Positions 8,395 through 20,400 of a DNA stretch of 26,400 nucleotides are shown here, piece after piece (the stretch's first letter is position 1; every line of letters starts with the position of its first letter). The stretch spans positions 1-26,400 of the forward strand of contig JASWJB010000461.1 of assembly GCA_032433595.1 (NCBI GenBank). The letters are read 5' to 3'. The notes beneath the pieces were generated by a model. That model did not search any database, was not told the origin of the DNA, and saw only the letters and a program-made list of their open reading frames with translations. Source of the stretch: Conoideocrella luteorostrata. Its lineage: Eukaryota; Ascomycota; Sordariomycetes; Hypocreales; Clavicipitaceae. The translations under genes were made by a program, and so were the position numbers.

Positions 8395-9555
8395 ATGTCG
8401 GGACTTACACCTCGCATCTCACAAAAGTCGTGCATGGGCGCACTCGACCCGGAAGCCGAGCAGAAACCCCCGTTTCCAAACACAGCAGTATCAAAATCTC
8501 CCGCACCAAGGTCACGATCAAAGACAATCGGAAACATCTTTCTTTTCGTTCTTTTAGCTGCGTGGCTGGGCTATCGCAACTGCTGCCTCCTCCCGTCCCT
8601 GTACCACAGCCTCAAGGTTGCCGCTCACTTACACCTGCACACCGCGGAGCCAACAATACCAAATCAGGTTCATTACGTGAAACTTCTTCGGAGCCCCGGA
8701 TCTCGGGCAGAGTTTTCCTTTGGCTTCACCGATTTTCTCTCCGTCTATGCGGCGTGGCACTATTGGCGCCCGCACGCGATTTACTTGCACACCAATGCGG
8801 TCGAGGCAACCATCACCGGTGCCAGGGACGGTTATTCCGGAAAATGGACAAAGCTCATGCTTCAAATTCCGAATCTTACCGTTCTGCAGGACCAGGCGCC
8901 CATCACGGCTGAGAATGGCGTGGAAATCGTGTCGTGGCAGCACAAGACGGAGTTTGTGGCTGTCGAGGCGGTTCGAGATATGGGTGGTGCTTACATGGGG
9001 TTTGACGTCTTTGCCCTTAGAAATATCAAGTCCTATCTGGAGGAAGATACCAAATTTGTCGCCCACAGCCTAGGAAAGGGTTCGATCAGTCACGACTTCT
9101 TCATGTCCAGCAAGGGTGGTGCAGTCGTGGACGCTTGGGCGAGCCAGCTGGGACGGACTTATTCTGCGGGAACCATCTCGCCAAGCGATCTGATTCTTGG
9201 TGAATTGACGGCCAAGGCCATGTTCGAAGGCCCTCGAGAGATTGCTGTCATGGGCCCAACCGCCTTTCTGTCGGACAAACAAAACGCGACCACGTCTCTT
9301 CAGTTATTCCAAGCTCGGGACGGACAGTATCGCCACCGATCAAACAGACACGGATGCGGCAACAATGACTTATCAAGCCAGCATTTCCTGCAGGTGAATA
9401 GCCCGCACAAGGCGAAATGGACGGGAACTGCATTTGAGCCCATCACTCCGCAAAACTTGCTGGAGAGACGGAGCGACTTTGCGCGCGCTCTGTATCCTGT
9501 GACGAAGGCGCTGCTGGACAAGGGATTAATACACCCGGGCAGTGGGAAGGCATGA
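8395..9555 (+). CDS. Type II membrane glycosyltransferase, DXD sugar-binding (GT32-like) class
   Basis: The intronless gene encodes 386 residues starting at ATG 8395. A short basic cytosolic N-terminus is followed by one membrane anchor (about residues 46-59), then a lumenal domain; this is the layout of Golgi glycosyltransferases. The domain opens with IPNQVHYVKL (88-97), the counterpart of the IPKIIHYVW block of Och1/capsular transferases. It continues with WHYWRPHAIYLHTNA (121-135) and then HKTEFVAVEAVRDMGGAYMGFDV (183-205), the sugar-nucleotide-binding region. In the family this last block usually reads GGAY/IxDxDV; here the first Asp is Gly202 while Asp204 remains. Homologues would transfer hexoses onto glycans or lipids. 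Likely role is glycan synthesis in the Golgi. Acceptor and donor are unknown, and activity is uncertain because of the substitution. An inverted repeat upstream (8190-8207) may regulate it. Confidence 0.8.
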   Translation: MSGLTPRISQKSCMGALDPEAEQKPPFPNTAVSKSPAPRSRSKTIGNIFLFVLLAAWLGYRNCCLLPSLYHSLKVAAHLHLHTAEPTIPNQVHYVKLLRSPGSRAEFSFGFTDFLSVYAAWHYWRPHAIYLHTNAVEATITGARDGYSGKWTKLMLQIPNLTVLQDQAPITAENGVEIVSWQHKTEFVAVEAVRDMGGAYMGFDVFALRNIKSYLEEDTKFVAHSLGKGSISHDFFMSSKGGAVVDAWASQLGRTYSAGTISPSDLILGELTAKAMFEGPREIAVMGPTAFLSDKQNATTSLQLFQARDGQYRHRSNRHGCGNNDLSSQHFLQVNSPHKAKWTGTAFEPITPQNLLERRSDFARALYPVTKALLDKGLIHPGSGKA

Positions 9556-9844
9556 GATGAACATAATACTGATGCGGAGGACAGCTAACTAACTCTTCAG
9601 TCATTCGAGTTTTAATTTTTAATATTTACAAATGTTCTCTTCTACAGAATATAAACAAATTAGTTGAAGGCTCGACACTAATAGAAGCTTGAATTGGCTC
9701 TGCATTCCTCTTTGCCCTGTGTGAACTTTGTGAATGATCTTGTTGTATGCTGTTAAGCTTGCTGCACATCGTAGATCCCACCACAGACACGTTCAAAGGT
9801 AGTGCTAGAAGAGAAAGCCTTGTCCATGAACGCTTGTTCATTGT

Positions 9845-11095
9845 CTACTTGTCCGCCTCTACTGAAACTGCCCGCTCAATGTCGTCCTCCAACGAGATTT
9901 CCTTGGGCGCCCAATTCAGAAGCTTCCGAGCTCTTTTCGCGCTGCCTCGCGCGTTGGTACCAAAGAGGATCTTGCCGTGGGACAAGTGGGCATCAATACT
10001 CTCGCCTGTCAGTTTTTCAACTCCATCGGAAGAAGTTAAACCTTGCTTCTTGGCGGCGGCTGACACCCTCGTAGATATGTCCGCAAATGTCTAACGTGGT
10101 CAGCGTCTCGGTCGCAAGTTCAAGCAGTGCCATCAGATTGACTTACCAGCTCACCAACTCCCGTGAGATACAGTCCATGACTACCCCACAGGCCATCATC
10201 GTTTCTCTCCTCCTCGGCAACCGCCGAAAGAGAGGCAAAGATCCGTCCTACGTCTCGAACGTGAACATTGCCCCATCGGCTCTCTCCGGCACCAACCTGG
10301 ACACCGTGCCCAAGCTTGATGGTTGCACGTGCCAAAGACGGGACTTGAATGCTGTGTTGGTTCACAGGACCTTCGCCTTCCCCGTATATTATGGGGGGGA
10401 AGACTAACGCTGTCCTAATATTTGCTTCTTTTGATGCCGTATCAAGTATGTAGTTGTCCACGGCTCTTGATGGATGCTTCCTTATGAGGGTTTGGATATC
10501 CCCGACGCCATCGAAGTCATCGAAGACGGTTGAAGAGGCTGAGCCTGGGATGAATGATGAAGAGGCCAGCTCCCCTGCAGCCAAAGCGCTGGCCCCGGAG
10601 ACTTGAATCCAATATGCTATAACGTCGTTGATTTCAGCTTGAGTGGCACAGGGTACGGTACACGGATGATCATACCAGGTGCGGCCGCCCGTCTGCTAGC
10701 GAGACCTTTATGAATAGCCTTGACACTACCCAAATGACCGGTGGCAGCCAAATCTAGCGAAAATTTAGTATTCGCGTCCTAAATACCAGATTAAAGGGAG
10801 AAAAAAGCGCACGTAGGACGATAGATGCATCGGCAACCTCCTTGATCAGTAGCTCGCTATTGTCCAAATCGCCAAGGACTGTGCGAACGCCAGGAATGGC
10901 CTTTTCTACGATGAGGGCTTTCTCATGATCGCGAACCAAGGCGCTGATGGAATACTTGGTCTGGCTGCGTGCCAACTCTTGTAGCACTTGGCCGCCAATG
11001 TAGCCAGAGGCACCTGTTCTGCATTGGCCATTGCGTCAGTGGCGTTTGCCGTGAAGATGAAGTGGGAGTGAAACGTACAAGAAGACCTTGGCCAT
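9845..11095 (-). CDS. NAD(P)-binding epimerase-like (extended/atypical SDR) protein
   Basis: Five exons on the minus strand: 11095-11079, 11018-10813, 10753-10676, 10616-10147 and 10090-9845, with introns of 60, 59, 59 and 56 bp, all GT...AG. Together they give 338 residues with all phases consistent. The N-terminus reads MAKVFLTGASGYIGGQVL, where TGASGYIGG (residues 7-15) is the Rossmann dinucleotide-binding loop. Later blocks are VLGDLDN, the cofactor-contact VLHLAATGH, WIQVSGASALAAGEL, ALVFPPIIYGEGEGPVNQ and SRWGNVHVRDVGRIF, matching the NAD-dependent epimerase/dehydratase family of fungi. The usual catalytic YxxxK is not evident: the equivalent place reads VDNYILDTA, without Lys. It is therefore likely an atypical SDR, cytosolic, with unknown substrate. 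A TATAAAAG box lies at 11172-11179. It converges with the glycosyltransferase gene 289 bp away. Confidence 0.88.
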
Positions 11096-11526
11096 GGTGA
11101 AGTGTGTATTTTGTGTGGAAGATATGGACGTTGATGTTCAAGATTCGCGTCTTTTGAAGTTAGCCAGCCGGCTTTTATACTTGGCCGTGTCCACAACGTG
11201 CTTCCCGACTAGGAAAGCATTTATTAGAGCATGATGTGAGTGGCCAATCGATTCATCAAACCCCGCTCAGTCGCGGAAACCTGCCCTTTTCATCAATTCG
11301 ACAGCTGCTCATGAATATTACCTTGTTTCGTCATGCGCCATTTCTAATCCTCACAATGGCGTCATTACAACAATACTATAATTCTGACCAATAAAAAAAA
11401 AGGATTGAAGAGGCAGCACATATCGCTGAATGCTATCCACGGTGGAGCTATCATAATTGAACTAAATTATCTAGAATGTATTTTCTAATTATCCAGAATC
11501 GATGACTAAATGCAGCAATGTACAGG
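11096..11526. promoter_or_regulatory. Epimerase promoter and 3' side of the MFS gene
   Basis: A strong TATA box (TATAAAAG on the minus strand, 11172-11179) lies about 80 bases before the epimerase ATG. A GGCCAATC box occurs near 11242-11249 and reads CCAAT on the plus strand. An A-rich run sits at about 11392-11401. The stretch near 11450-11510 is A/T-rich and probably belongs to the 3' untranslated part of the transporter mRNA. No further gene is seen. Confidence 0.5.
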
Positions 11527-11543
11527 TCATTCACGGCAACCTT

Positions 11544-11597
<54 letters not shown>

Positions 11598-13816
11598 TCA
11601 GCGAATCATTCAAATCAACCAGTTCGCTCCCTCTGGATGGGAAATTCGATAGCAGGAGCACCGTCATGCCTAGAACAGCAATTGCCTAGGCCCATTACTT
11701 TTTCAGCAACCATCATGACCAAAGTAGGAAAGACAAGCACACTTACAGCATTGCAAAAGAAAGTAAGGTACGCCTGACCAATCTCAGCGAAAGCGGCAAA
11801 GATGAAGCCAAATAGACCCTGTGTGGCCAACCTCGCAACGTTTTCCACCAACGTCACAGCGTTGAGAGCATCGGCTCTCTGAGAATCGGTACACATTTGG
11901 GTGATGACGCCCTTGGCAGCTGGTGCGGATCCGGAGCCGAATGGAAGGAGAAACGCGGCTTGTTTACCATCAGTTCAATACAGCGCCCACCTTAAACCAA
12001 CAAAGAAAAGAAAACAAAGAAAGTAACAAGCAGCCTTGGGTGGGAAGGGTGAGCTTACCGAGGTAGATGTGCCATTTCTTTGTCACAAACGCAGCAACAG
12101 TAGTGAGGGCTCCATCGATAACCAGGCTCCAACGTAAGAAGATGAGATCGAATTTATGTGCTTCACGGTCGTCTCTAGCCTTCGATACCAACTGGACCTG
12201 TTCATCATTAACTGGCTGACCCGCAGCTGCGTCAAACGCGGCGGGATCAGTGGGAATATGACCTGGCGCGGTTCCCTCGGATACGTCCCCATTCTGAGTT
12301 CCCAATGGCCCTGTTCTCGTGATCCATCGTCGACCCCACGAAATAATGGGCGGGAACATGAGTAGAAGGAATATGCTTCGCAGAAAGGCGAATTCAGCCA
12401 TGACCCAACCATTTTCTGCCTGGCTGAAGCCAAACTCAGCTGTGGCATACATTTGAATAAGAATCGGTGCATATCCAGTGGCCAGCTATCGACAGAGAAC
12501 GGAAAACGCATCAGTACAATGACCATCTGAACACCACAACAGAATTCGGCCCACGGAATGCTGCGATACACTTACCACGCCCAAAAAGATGCCCGCACAG
12601 AGAAATATGACCCCGTAGTGCTTGGTGATAATGCCACTCGGCCGGAGAAGACGCTGTGGAATCATAATCCTCAGTGGCGCCAAAAAGCCGCCTGTTTCCC
12701 GTTGCCCAGACTTGATTGCGCTCGACATGGATTCCGGCGATATATATGGCAGGCAGAAGTAGGCATATGCGCATGATGCCAGGAACGAAATGCAGGCAAC
12801 GTCAAAGGGAGCACGGATGTCAATAGCATCGCCGATCATTCCGCCAGCTACATTGCTCAGGTCAGCTCCATGATAGGACTGCTTTCAGTAGGTGAAGAGC
12901 TGTCAAGAAGACGAAAAGAAAGAAGACGAAAATATATGGAAAAACTTACTCAAATAACCAATACCTTGACCCAGCATGATGGCTCCTTGAAGCATCCCAA
13001 ACACAGCAGTTCTCCTCATCGGCGCAACAAGCTCCCCGGCGATGATGTTGATGACGAGACTGCGACCCAAAGTTAGTAAGGCTGTGCAAATCTCACAAAT
13101 CCCATGACGCCGTGCAGAGTGTCATACATGTAACCCGCAGGTCCCCCCAAAATAGTAATCAGCTGTGTGGACTGAATAATCATCATACCCGTCCTCTTCC
13201 CCGCGACCACTCCAAGAATCTGCGCAGCCACGCGAATAGCGGGCACAAAAGTCTGCATCATGAGGGCCAGTCTCGGGCCAAATTTCTTGGAGGACCATCC
13301 CGTAATGAATAGATTAAAGGTTCCTTGCGATTCGGCCAATTTAGTACATTAGAGCTAACAAGCAACCATGCAGAAAAATGAGGGTTGACTGACCGCAAAG
13401 AGTCGTGCTCATTCCCAGAATACTAAATTGGGTGGCTGCGCCTGCGGCAATTTCATTCCGGCTGCATCTGTCTCCGGGGCCTTGGTACGGTGGATGGTCG
13501 TCGTAAAAGGCATCGCACTCCATCAGATGAAAGACGTAAAACAAACTAAAACGGCGTTTAGTAAAACCACAGCTACATCTTTTGTTTGTGTGGTCTTGTG
13601 GCACAAGATGTGGATTGGAGGCTGCCAATTTACGTACGGAACTTGGGTATAACTAAACGACAGGGTGATCAGGAATCCAGCGAACAGGATCCGATTCTCC
13701 ACGTGAAAGGCCCATTGGAGCCACGACTTGAATTTGGGTCTGGACTTGGCCTTGACGTCAACATCATCGCAGCTTACTTGACGGGCAATCAGCGGGGTTC
13801 TTTCGTCGGAGGTCAT
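11527..13816 (-). CDS. Major facilitator superfamily transporter with poly-Asp tail
   Basis: Eight exons on the minus strand: 13816-13638, 13545-13394, 13323-13128, 13059-12950, 12847-12576, 12485-12059, 11958-11747 and 11685-11527. The seven GT...AG introns are 92, 70, 68, 102, 90, 100 and 61 bp, and all phases close to give 568 residues. The N-terminus MTSDERTPLI is a typical cytosolic MFS leader. Motif A is seen as GWSSKKFGPR, just after the segment ending SILGMSTTLCGT. Further membrane blocks include ILVINIIAGELVAP, GMIGDAIDIRAPFDVACISF and the LLPFGSGSAPAAKGVITQM segment. A long hydrophilic loop separates later helices in exon 6. The layout fits the 12-helix drug/sugar MFS group; substrate is unknown. 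The last exon encodes AIAVLGMTVLLLSNFPSRG, then 13 Asp, four Gly and EGCRE. A later acceptor near 11673 would stop at once, so the 11685 start of the last exon is preferred. Confidence 0.87.
11557..11595 (-). repeat. Coding GAT microsatellite (13 copies)
   Basis: Thirteen perfect GAT codons on the minus strand (ATC on the plus strand) encode 13 consecutive Asp at the end of the MFS transporter. Four GGT codons (11545-11556) follow directly, so the tract is a compound trinucleotide repeat. It is expected to vary in length between strains. Read on the plus strand it gives a run of His, which is a shadow frame. Confidence 0.85.
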
Positions 13817-14422
13817 GGCATGGGATACCGCCGTATGGAATTGGATTGCGCCCAGGCAAAAGAGGTTCAAGCTGTAACGAACATCCGGGTTGATGAGGCC
13901 GCCGAGGTGATAAGAGATGCTTTCCCGGGATTCCGTGTGCAAGCGATAAAATATTGTAGTACACCGGCCCGCAGTTTGCCACTCCCGTCGAAAAGGTGGC
14001 GGGTCCGCCGCCTTGGCTTCTAGCCGCCGTGCAATTTTCTCGGGCCAAAGACCGCACCCCCATCATGCTTGGTCTGCATAGCCTGCTAGAACCGATCCAT
14101 ACATTATGTACATATACATGCGTATATATATATATATATTGTGGTGTCCATCATGCACTATTAGATGCGATGTAAGTCCCTGTAGCATCCACACACCTGG
14201 TCACAAAAGATGATGTGCAAAGCATAAAAAGTAGGCTATGGTATATTACCACTACGCTAATAGAACAAGAAACGAAATTGCATTCCGATTTGGTTCAATA
14301 TACGGCATACTGATACAGATATACGAGAGAAATCAACGGGATCGCATCCAATACCATGTCCAAGTTCGCAATCAGCAATAATCTTCATTGTCCAACTGCT
14401 CTACAGCATCGAAAGATGAAGA
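13817..14422. other. MFS promoter region and 3' side of the giant gene, with TA microsatellite
   Basis: No gene is supported. The right part is A/T-rich and contains an uninterrupted TA run of about eight to nine units at 14123-14139. An open frame in phase with the transporter extends upstream to 13942 but has no ATG before 13816, so the start at 13816 is kept. I see no clear TATA box for the transporter. Confidence 0.45.
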
Positions 14423-17400
14423 TTATTCATCTTTCCAATCCGTAAAGTCCGGATCGCCGTAGGGGTTCCACTCCTGGCCAGGATAGCTGGTCGCAGACAT
14501 CTGCGGCTGGAAGTTCGGGTCATCCTCCGGGTCGCACCAGATCTTCTCCTCCTGGGCTGCCAATCGAGTCCGGCGCGCGTGGGCACCTGCAGTATCTTCC
14601 AATTCTGCGGGAATTTTCGTTGTTTTAATCTGCTCTTCCTTCTTAGGCTTCTCGGAAATACTGTCGTCAGAGATACTGCGTTCTAAGTCGCGCATCTTGC
14701 CACTCTCGCCGGCGTTCTCTTTGTTCAGTCTCGGTGTTGCATCATAGATGTCGTCGTCGCTATTTTGCTTGGCTTTGGCTACGTCAAGCCCTAGAGTAGA
14801 CGAACGGGGAGGTGGCGTAGTCATGTCCTCTCTATTGGCCTTATGCTCACCCTGGACCTGTACCACTGACGGGGACTTGCTTTGCTGAGATACTGATCCA
14901 TTGTCAGATGTCGCTCGGCTATCCGGACTGATATCCGCACCAGGTTTGCCGAGATTGACACTACTTGTCTTGGGCTGTAACAAACCAGGCTGCTGGACGT
15001 TCTGCGACGTTAGTACAGGTATTCTCAAGTCTTTTTGCGGCTCGGGTAATGTGTTGCTTGGCGGGTTGCTTCTTAGATTTCCCAAGGGTTGGCTCACGCG
15101 ACGCTCCTCAACTGAAGGCGCGGAAGGTGGTGTGACCATCCCATAAGCAGACACCGAATCTTGGCGAGGAAGCGACGTCTGCGATATAGGAGGGGGGCTT
15201 TCTTGTTGCTGCAACACATGGCTACCCTGCTGAGCGTAAAGCTGTTGCGGCTGTGTCGCATAACGATGCATGTTTGGGTCATGACGCCCGACATTATACG
15301 GCGTTGGGACAACCGCTCCTTCTCCGTGAACGGCTGTATATCCGCGTGGAATAGGTACTTGGTCATATCGGGGTTCGGGTTCGAGCTGCACAGAACGTTG
15401 CTGTCCTCTGTGGTCATAAGGTTGCGTTTGCTGCAGCCCAAAAGGTCCTGACGTCGGTATGGGGCTCTGCTGAATATGCGGTTGCGGTTGCGGATGCGGC
15501 TGTGGATGTTGTTGGGACATAGGATCATCAATTAGATTGAGAGGTCGAGAATGTCCAGATATATGTTGGCCGAACCCTTGTTGCCCGGCAGGTTGCTGAT
15601 AAGACAGCTGCTTGGGTGGCGGAATGCCGTGTTGCTGAAATGATGGGTGATTCATTGTGCCCATGTGAATTGGCTGCGTGTTTTGAGCATCTGGCTGCTT
15701 TGAGTTTCTCTTAAAAGCGCCCAGAAACTTGTTGCCAGCGCTTTTGTCATTCTTGTCTGATCTGGCATCAAGTGAATTTTGTTGTCCGAAGCCGGTCATT
15801 TGTTCCGATACACGTTTCGTCAAGCCTTTCCATTTGAATCCCGAGCCTTCTTTGCCTTGCTGCGGGGCTTCTCCCTGATGAGGTGACGGGGCGAGTAGAC
15901 GGGAGTCTTGCTGTGAAATAGACGGGTGGTTCACTTCGCTGATCTGTGTTGGTTGGTCAGGCACGATGCCGGGTCTTTCATTATGCTGCGGTGTCCCTTG
16001 GAATTGCTGAGGTGGAGGCCGAGGCTGAAGCTGATATTGTGGCTGTGGTTGCTGTATAACTTGCGGATGCATCAGATTACCATAGCCATGAGGGCTTGCA
16101 GGCGGTGGACGCATGCCGTAAATTTGGGGGTCAGCTGGGGCTCTGACTGGGATTTGCTGCTGCGGTATGTTTGGTTGGACGTTAACATTCGTGCTGGTCA
16201 GCTGTTCGGGGACAGACCTTTGCACGGGAAGAACGGGTTTGTGGGATGTAGCTGGAGATGCTGGCAAACCATTTTCATCCTTCGTCAGGTCCGTCAGTTT
16301 CACAACACCTGGGTTGTCCGTTAAACTTTGGGAGTTGTTTGCTTGAGTAGGAGTTGTTGTGTGCTTATCCAGATCAGTCAATCCGTTCCTTCCCGACTCG
16401 CTGAGATGCGGTTCCGGCTGCTGCTCATTGACCCTCCAGTCTGACGTTATCGACAGATCTGGGGATACTGTGGATGGCCGCATAATTTCACCATCAGCCG
16501 TCACATTTTCGTGACCTAAGCGGTCAATTTGAGGCTTGTGTTCAATATTGGCGGTACCTGGCTGCGCAGGCGATGCTAGTCCGGTGAGCGACTTTTGTTG
16601 CTGTTGAGCGTGTTGTTGTTGCTGCATCTCTGGGCGAAGGCTCTTTTCATCTATCCCTCGCCCAGCTTGCCAGACAGGTACGTGCGTAGAGCTGGGTTGT
16701 TGCGAGTTGTGTTGGACTATTAATCCTAATGGAGAAGGCTCAGATGGCTTCACGGGCTGATTAAGAAGATCAGCGTCCATCGGAGGTGGCGGTCGCAAGC
16801 CATCCCTTGCCGTATTCCCCAAAGTTGAATATGATGTGAGAGGCCCCGGTATATTTTGCACCAAGGCCTGCTGGTGCCGATCGAGTTGTGGGCTCTTTGG
16901 CTCTGCATTGTTAGAGTGATGAGACTGCAGGTTCATAGGGGTTTGAGGGTGCGTATGCAAAGGTGGTACCGGATCGATGAGTTGCATCTTCGGCGCAGCC
17001 CGCTTGCCTAGCATCCCGGTTATTAAGCCGGAAACAGACGTCCGCCGTCTGTCACGCTGGCGTTCGGGACTGCCTTCCATTGAGTTTTGATGTGAGGCCG
17101 TTTCAAAAGAACTGGTCGTGCTGGAACGTCCGAGACGCTGATAAGGAGCTGCAGGTGGCTCTAATTGTCCAGCGAGATCATCTCTTGGTTCAAGCTTGTC
17201 TTCCTGCTTGTTGCGATTTAAAAGATTCGACACTCTTGCCATGCCCGAAAATCTCTTCTTCTTAGGAGCGGTGTCGGAAGATTCGTTCTGAGATAAAACT
17301 GCAGGACCATCGCTGTGGGCATGGTTCAGATTTGAAGTAGAAGACCTGGCCAAACCTGATGGAATAAACTTGCTGCCAACGCCTGTACCAAATAACGATC

Positions 17401-20400
17401 GGCCCTTGTCAGGTTGAGGAAAGGCGCTGGGCGGTTGTGGTTCTTGTATAGATTGCTCCTCTCCAGTTGCCGCATGATGTCTTGGGCCTTGGTCCATGGA
17501 CACTCTACGACCTGAACGGCCAAAGAGAAAGCTAGGTCGTTGTCCCGTTTGATCCTGCAACTCGCTTCCTGTGGCGATACTAGACTCGGACGCTTGATCC
17601 CCATGGAAATTCGCCACCACCGGTCTATGGTCTAGGGAAGCGCGGCGTTCACGAGAAGTGGCTCTTGCGATTTTCTGACCAAAATCTTTCAACAGTCGGG
17701 AATTTCTATTTCGACGGCCGCGATCTTCTTCCAGCGGACCAACACCTGGAATAGCGAATTCGTTTGTTTGTGATCTAGGCATCACGAATTCGTCATAAGC
17801 CACAGGCGTTTGATAAGGAGCTTGATATGTTTGGGGCCCGTTACGTGAGTTCGATCTCGGTCGCTGGTCCGGGGCATGCGTGAAGAGTCCCGGCCATCTT
17901 TGAGCAGATGATGGCGGCACACCTGGCCTTTGACGTGGCGGTGGAGCCATATGATTTTGCACCAGTTGCTGTGTGGGAGGCTGCACATTTTGCTGCAAAG
18001 GCTGTTGCGGCAACAAGTGATGCGTAGGGGACTCTGACGACGGAAGTCCGGTTTCCTTATCGAAACCGTACATTATCTGTTGCTGCGAGCCATTGGTGCC
18101 CGAGCGGTTCCTTGCAACAGAATTTAGAGGCTCAGTCAATTTGCTTTCCTCGAGTATCCATGGACCAAAAGTCGGGGGACGTTGACCCGGATGTGGCATT
18201 AGCTGTGGATTTTGGCTCTGTGCCATTGCATCATGAACTCGGCTTTGTTGTTCGTGCAAGGCCGCCGATGGCACCTCACTATGGTGAGGTAAGCCCATCT
18301 CTCTCGTATTCCTCCCGTTTTGAGGAATCTCGGAATACGAGATAATCACTCCATCTTTACCTTCTTCATTCGATGACGCGGCAGGAGCCGTCACATTATT
18401 CATGCGGTTGTCAGCAAGGGCCAGGACCGTAGGTTCTTGTGACGAGTATGACATAGAAGATGTGTTCTGCAAGGTAGCTTCATGGTCAGGCACGATGTTA
18501 GTGAAGCTGAGTTCTGCAAAAGGTTCATCTTCATCGTCATCGATAGGAAACCGGTCAGTAGCTCTACGAGCCTTGGGCTTTGAATTAAGGGCAAATGTAG
18601 AACCCCGTCTAATTGGAGGCAGACCAATGAACGACGATGATCGCTTTGGTTCTTCGGCTTGCTGGGTCGGTTGCGATAAGCCGATTCCACTGTCCTCGAG
18701 AACTGGACCAGATGGGGCTGCCCCATCTGTTCTCGCTTCCATGGCGGGAGGTATATTCGATAATGAGTGCTGGTGCTGGTGATGGTGCTGGTGCAGGTCA
18801 GGATGTTCGCGCGACACCATCACCCAATCACGATCCACATGATCTCTAGTGCTGGTGCTGGCTTCCCGATTGTCATATCGCACGGTTCGATTTTGTTGGC
18901 TATTGGATAATGACAAGAGGGGTGCACTGTTCGTTTCGTTGTGCAACAATGGGCGCGAATTTGGTATCTCAAGTCTGCTCAATCCAGCTGTGACCCTAGA
19001 CGACGAATGGCCTGGCTGCGACTGCGACTGCGATCGCGACTGCAACAGCAATTGAGTTGGCGGAGCGGGATGACGCAAAGCCATCAACGGCTGAGCCACA
19101 GTGCTATCAGTCGCCGAAGATCTCCACTCTGGCATAAACTCCGAGTGAGCTGTCGGATTGAGCGGTGAAAGAGGCGCCGCGCTGGGAATTTGCGGGATTT
19201 GAGGTACCATTGTTGATTCAACAGTCGGAGGTGCAGGCTCCTCATCTTGGGTGACATTGTCTTGTGGGGCGTCCCTCTCCCCACGGGACTTTAGTCCGAG
19301 GCTCATGCCCCATGACGTGCGCCGACTAGCCCGGGGGGCTTTCGGCTCATCAGTTGGAGAAAGCGCTTCGCCCTATTCAACAAGAAAAACATTAATACTG
19401 ATCTTTGCAAATGCGAGTATAAATTTGTGTTGCGACTATATGAATCTGCGTCTGGGAAGAAAAAAAAAAGACAAGGGGAAACGTTTCGCGTAAATCCGAA
19501 CTCATCCGTCCATCTCTTATTAAATCCCGGCGGCATTTATTTCTTTGCAATTGCCCGCTCTGGCAGTAGCGGTGACACCCAGGAGACCTCCATAAAGTAT
19601 CTAGGCAGTAAACGTCCTACCGCAGATAATCATAACAAGTAAAATCAAGTGTAACGAGCAAAGTAGCTCTTCCTGCGAGCCTGTTTCTGTTCGAAGAAAA
19701 AGAGGGAGGAAAATGCAATCAGTGAAATACCTTGTCCCCAGTTCCACGCAGTTTGCTCTTTCCCTTGCTTAGCAAACCTTTACCCATCTTCCCCGCCGAA
19801 TGCATTAATACTTTGCTCTTCGTTCCGATCTGGTTCCCGGAGTGGCCAAAGGTGCTGCTGGATACTTGAGTACCAGGTATGGGCAGACCACCTAGGCGAC
19901 TGCGACTCGTCGGCGAAGACGCAGTATTTGGTGAGCTAGCATTAAGATATTGTTGATAATACGGCTGCTGGGCGGCGGATGGACTATTTCCGCTAGCTTG
20001 AGCTGCCGAATTTGTCCCAAGCGGAACTTGCTGATGGCTCTGCGCGCTGAATAGAGGCCCAGTGGTGGACACATCAGGGTGGTCAACTCCGAGATGACTA
20101 AGCCAGTTATCGAGACCAGAGTTCGTCACCGAGAAGATATCTCTTGTTTCATTATATTTAGCAATCCGTTCGCTAGGGCTTTGAAGGTTCATGATTTCTC
20201 TGAAACTCATAATCTGAGGCTGAGGCTGTTCCGAGGTTGAAGCCACAGGCGCAACTGAAGATACTGGGCTGAACTGATCAACGAGAGCAGGGTGGATTTC
20301 AGGTGATGGAGATGACACGATATTCGAACTGGTTTGTGCAAGGGTTTTTTCATCTGCAAGAGAAAGGCGGTTATTGGCGCGAGCTGTGGGCAAGTTTTTG

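Noticed and set aside
11502..11777. Plus-strand open frame with a long poly-His run
   Set aside because: It is the antisense reading of the GAT repeat in the last exon of the MFS transporter, whose splice phases fit on the minus strand.
19303..19536. Minus-strand open frame across the start of exon 3 of the giant gene
   Set aside because: It is in a different phase from exon 3 and its upstream part falls inside the long intron; no motif.
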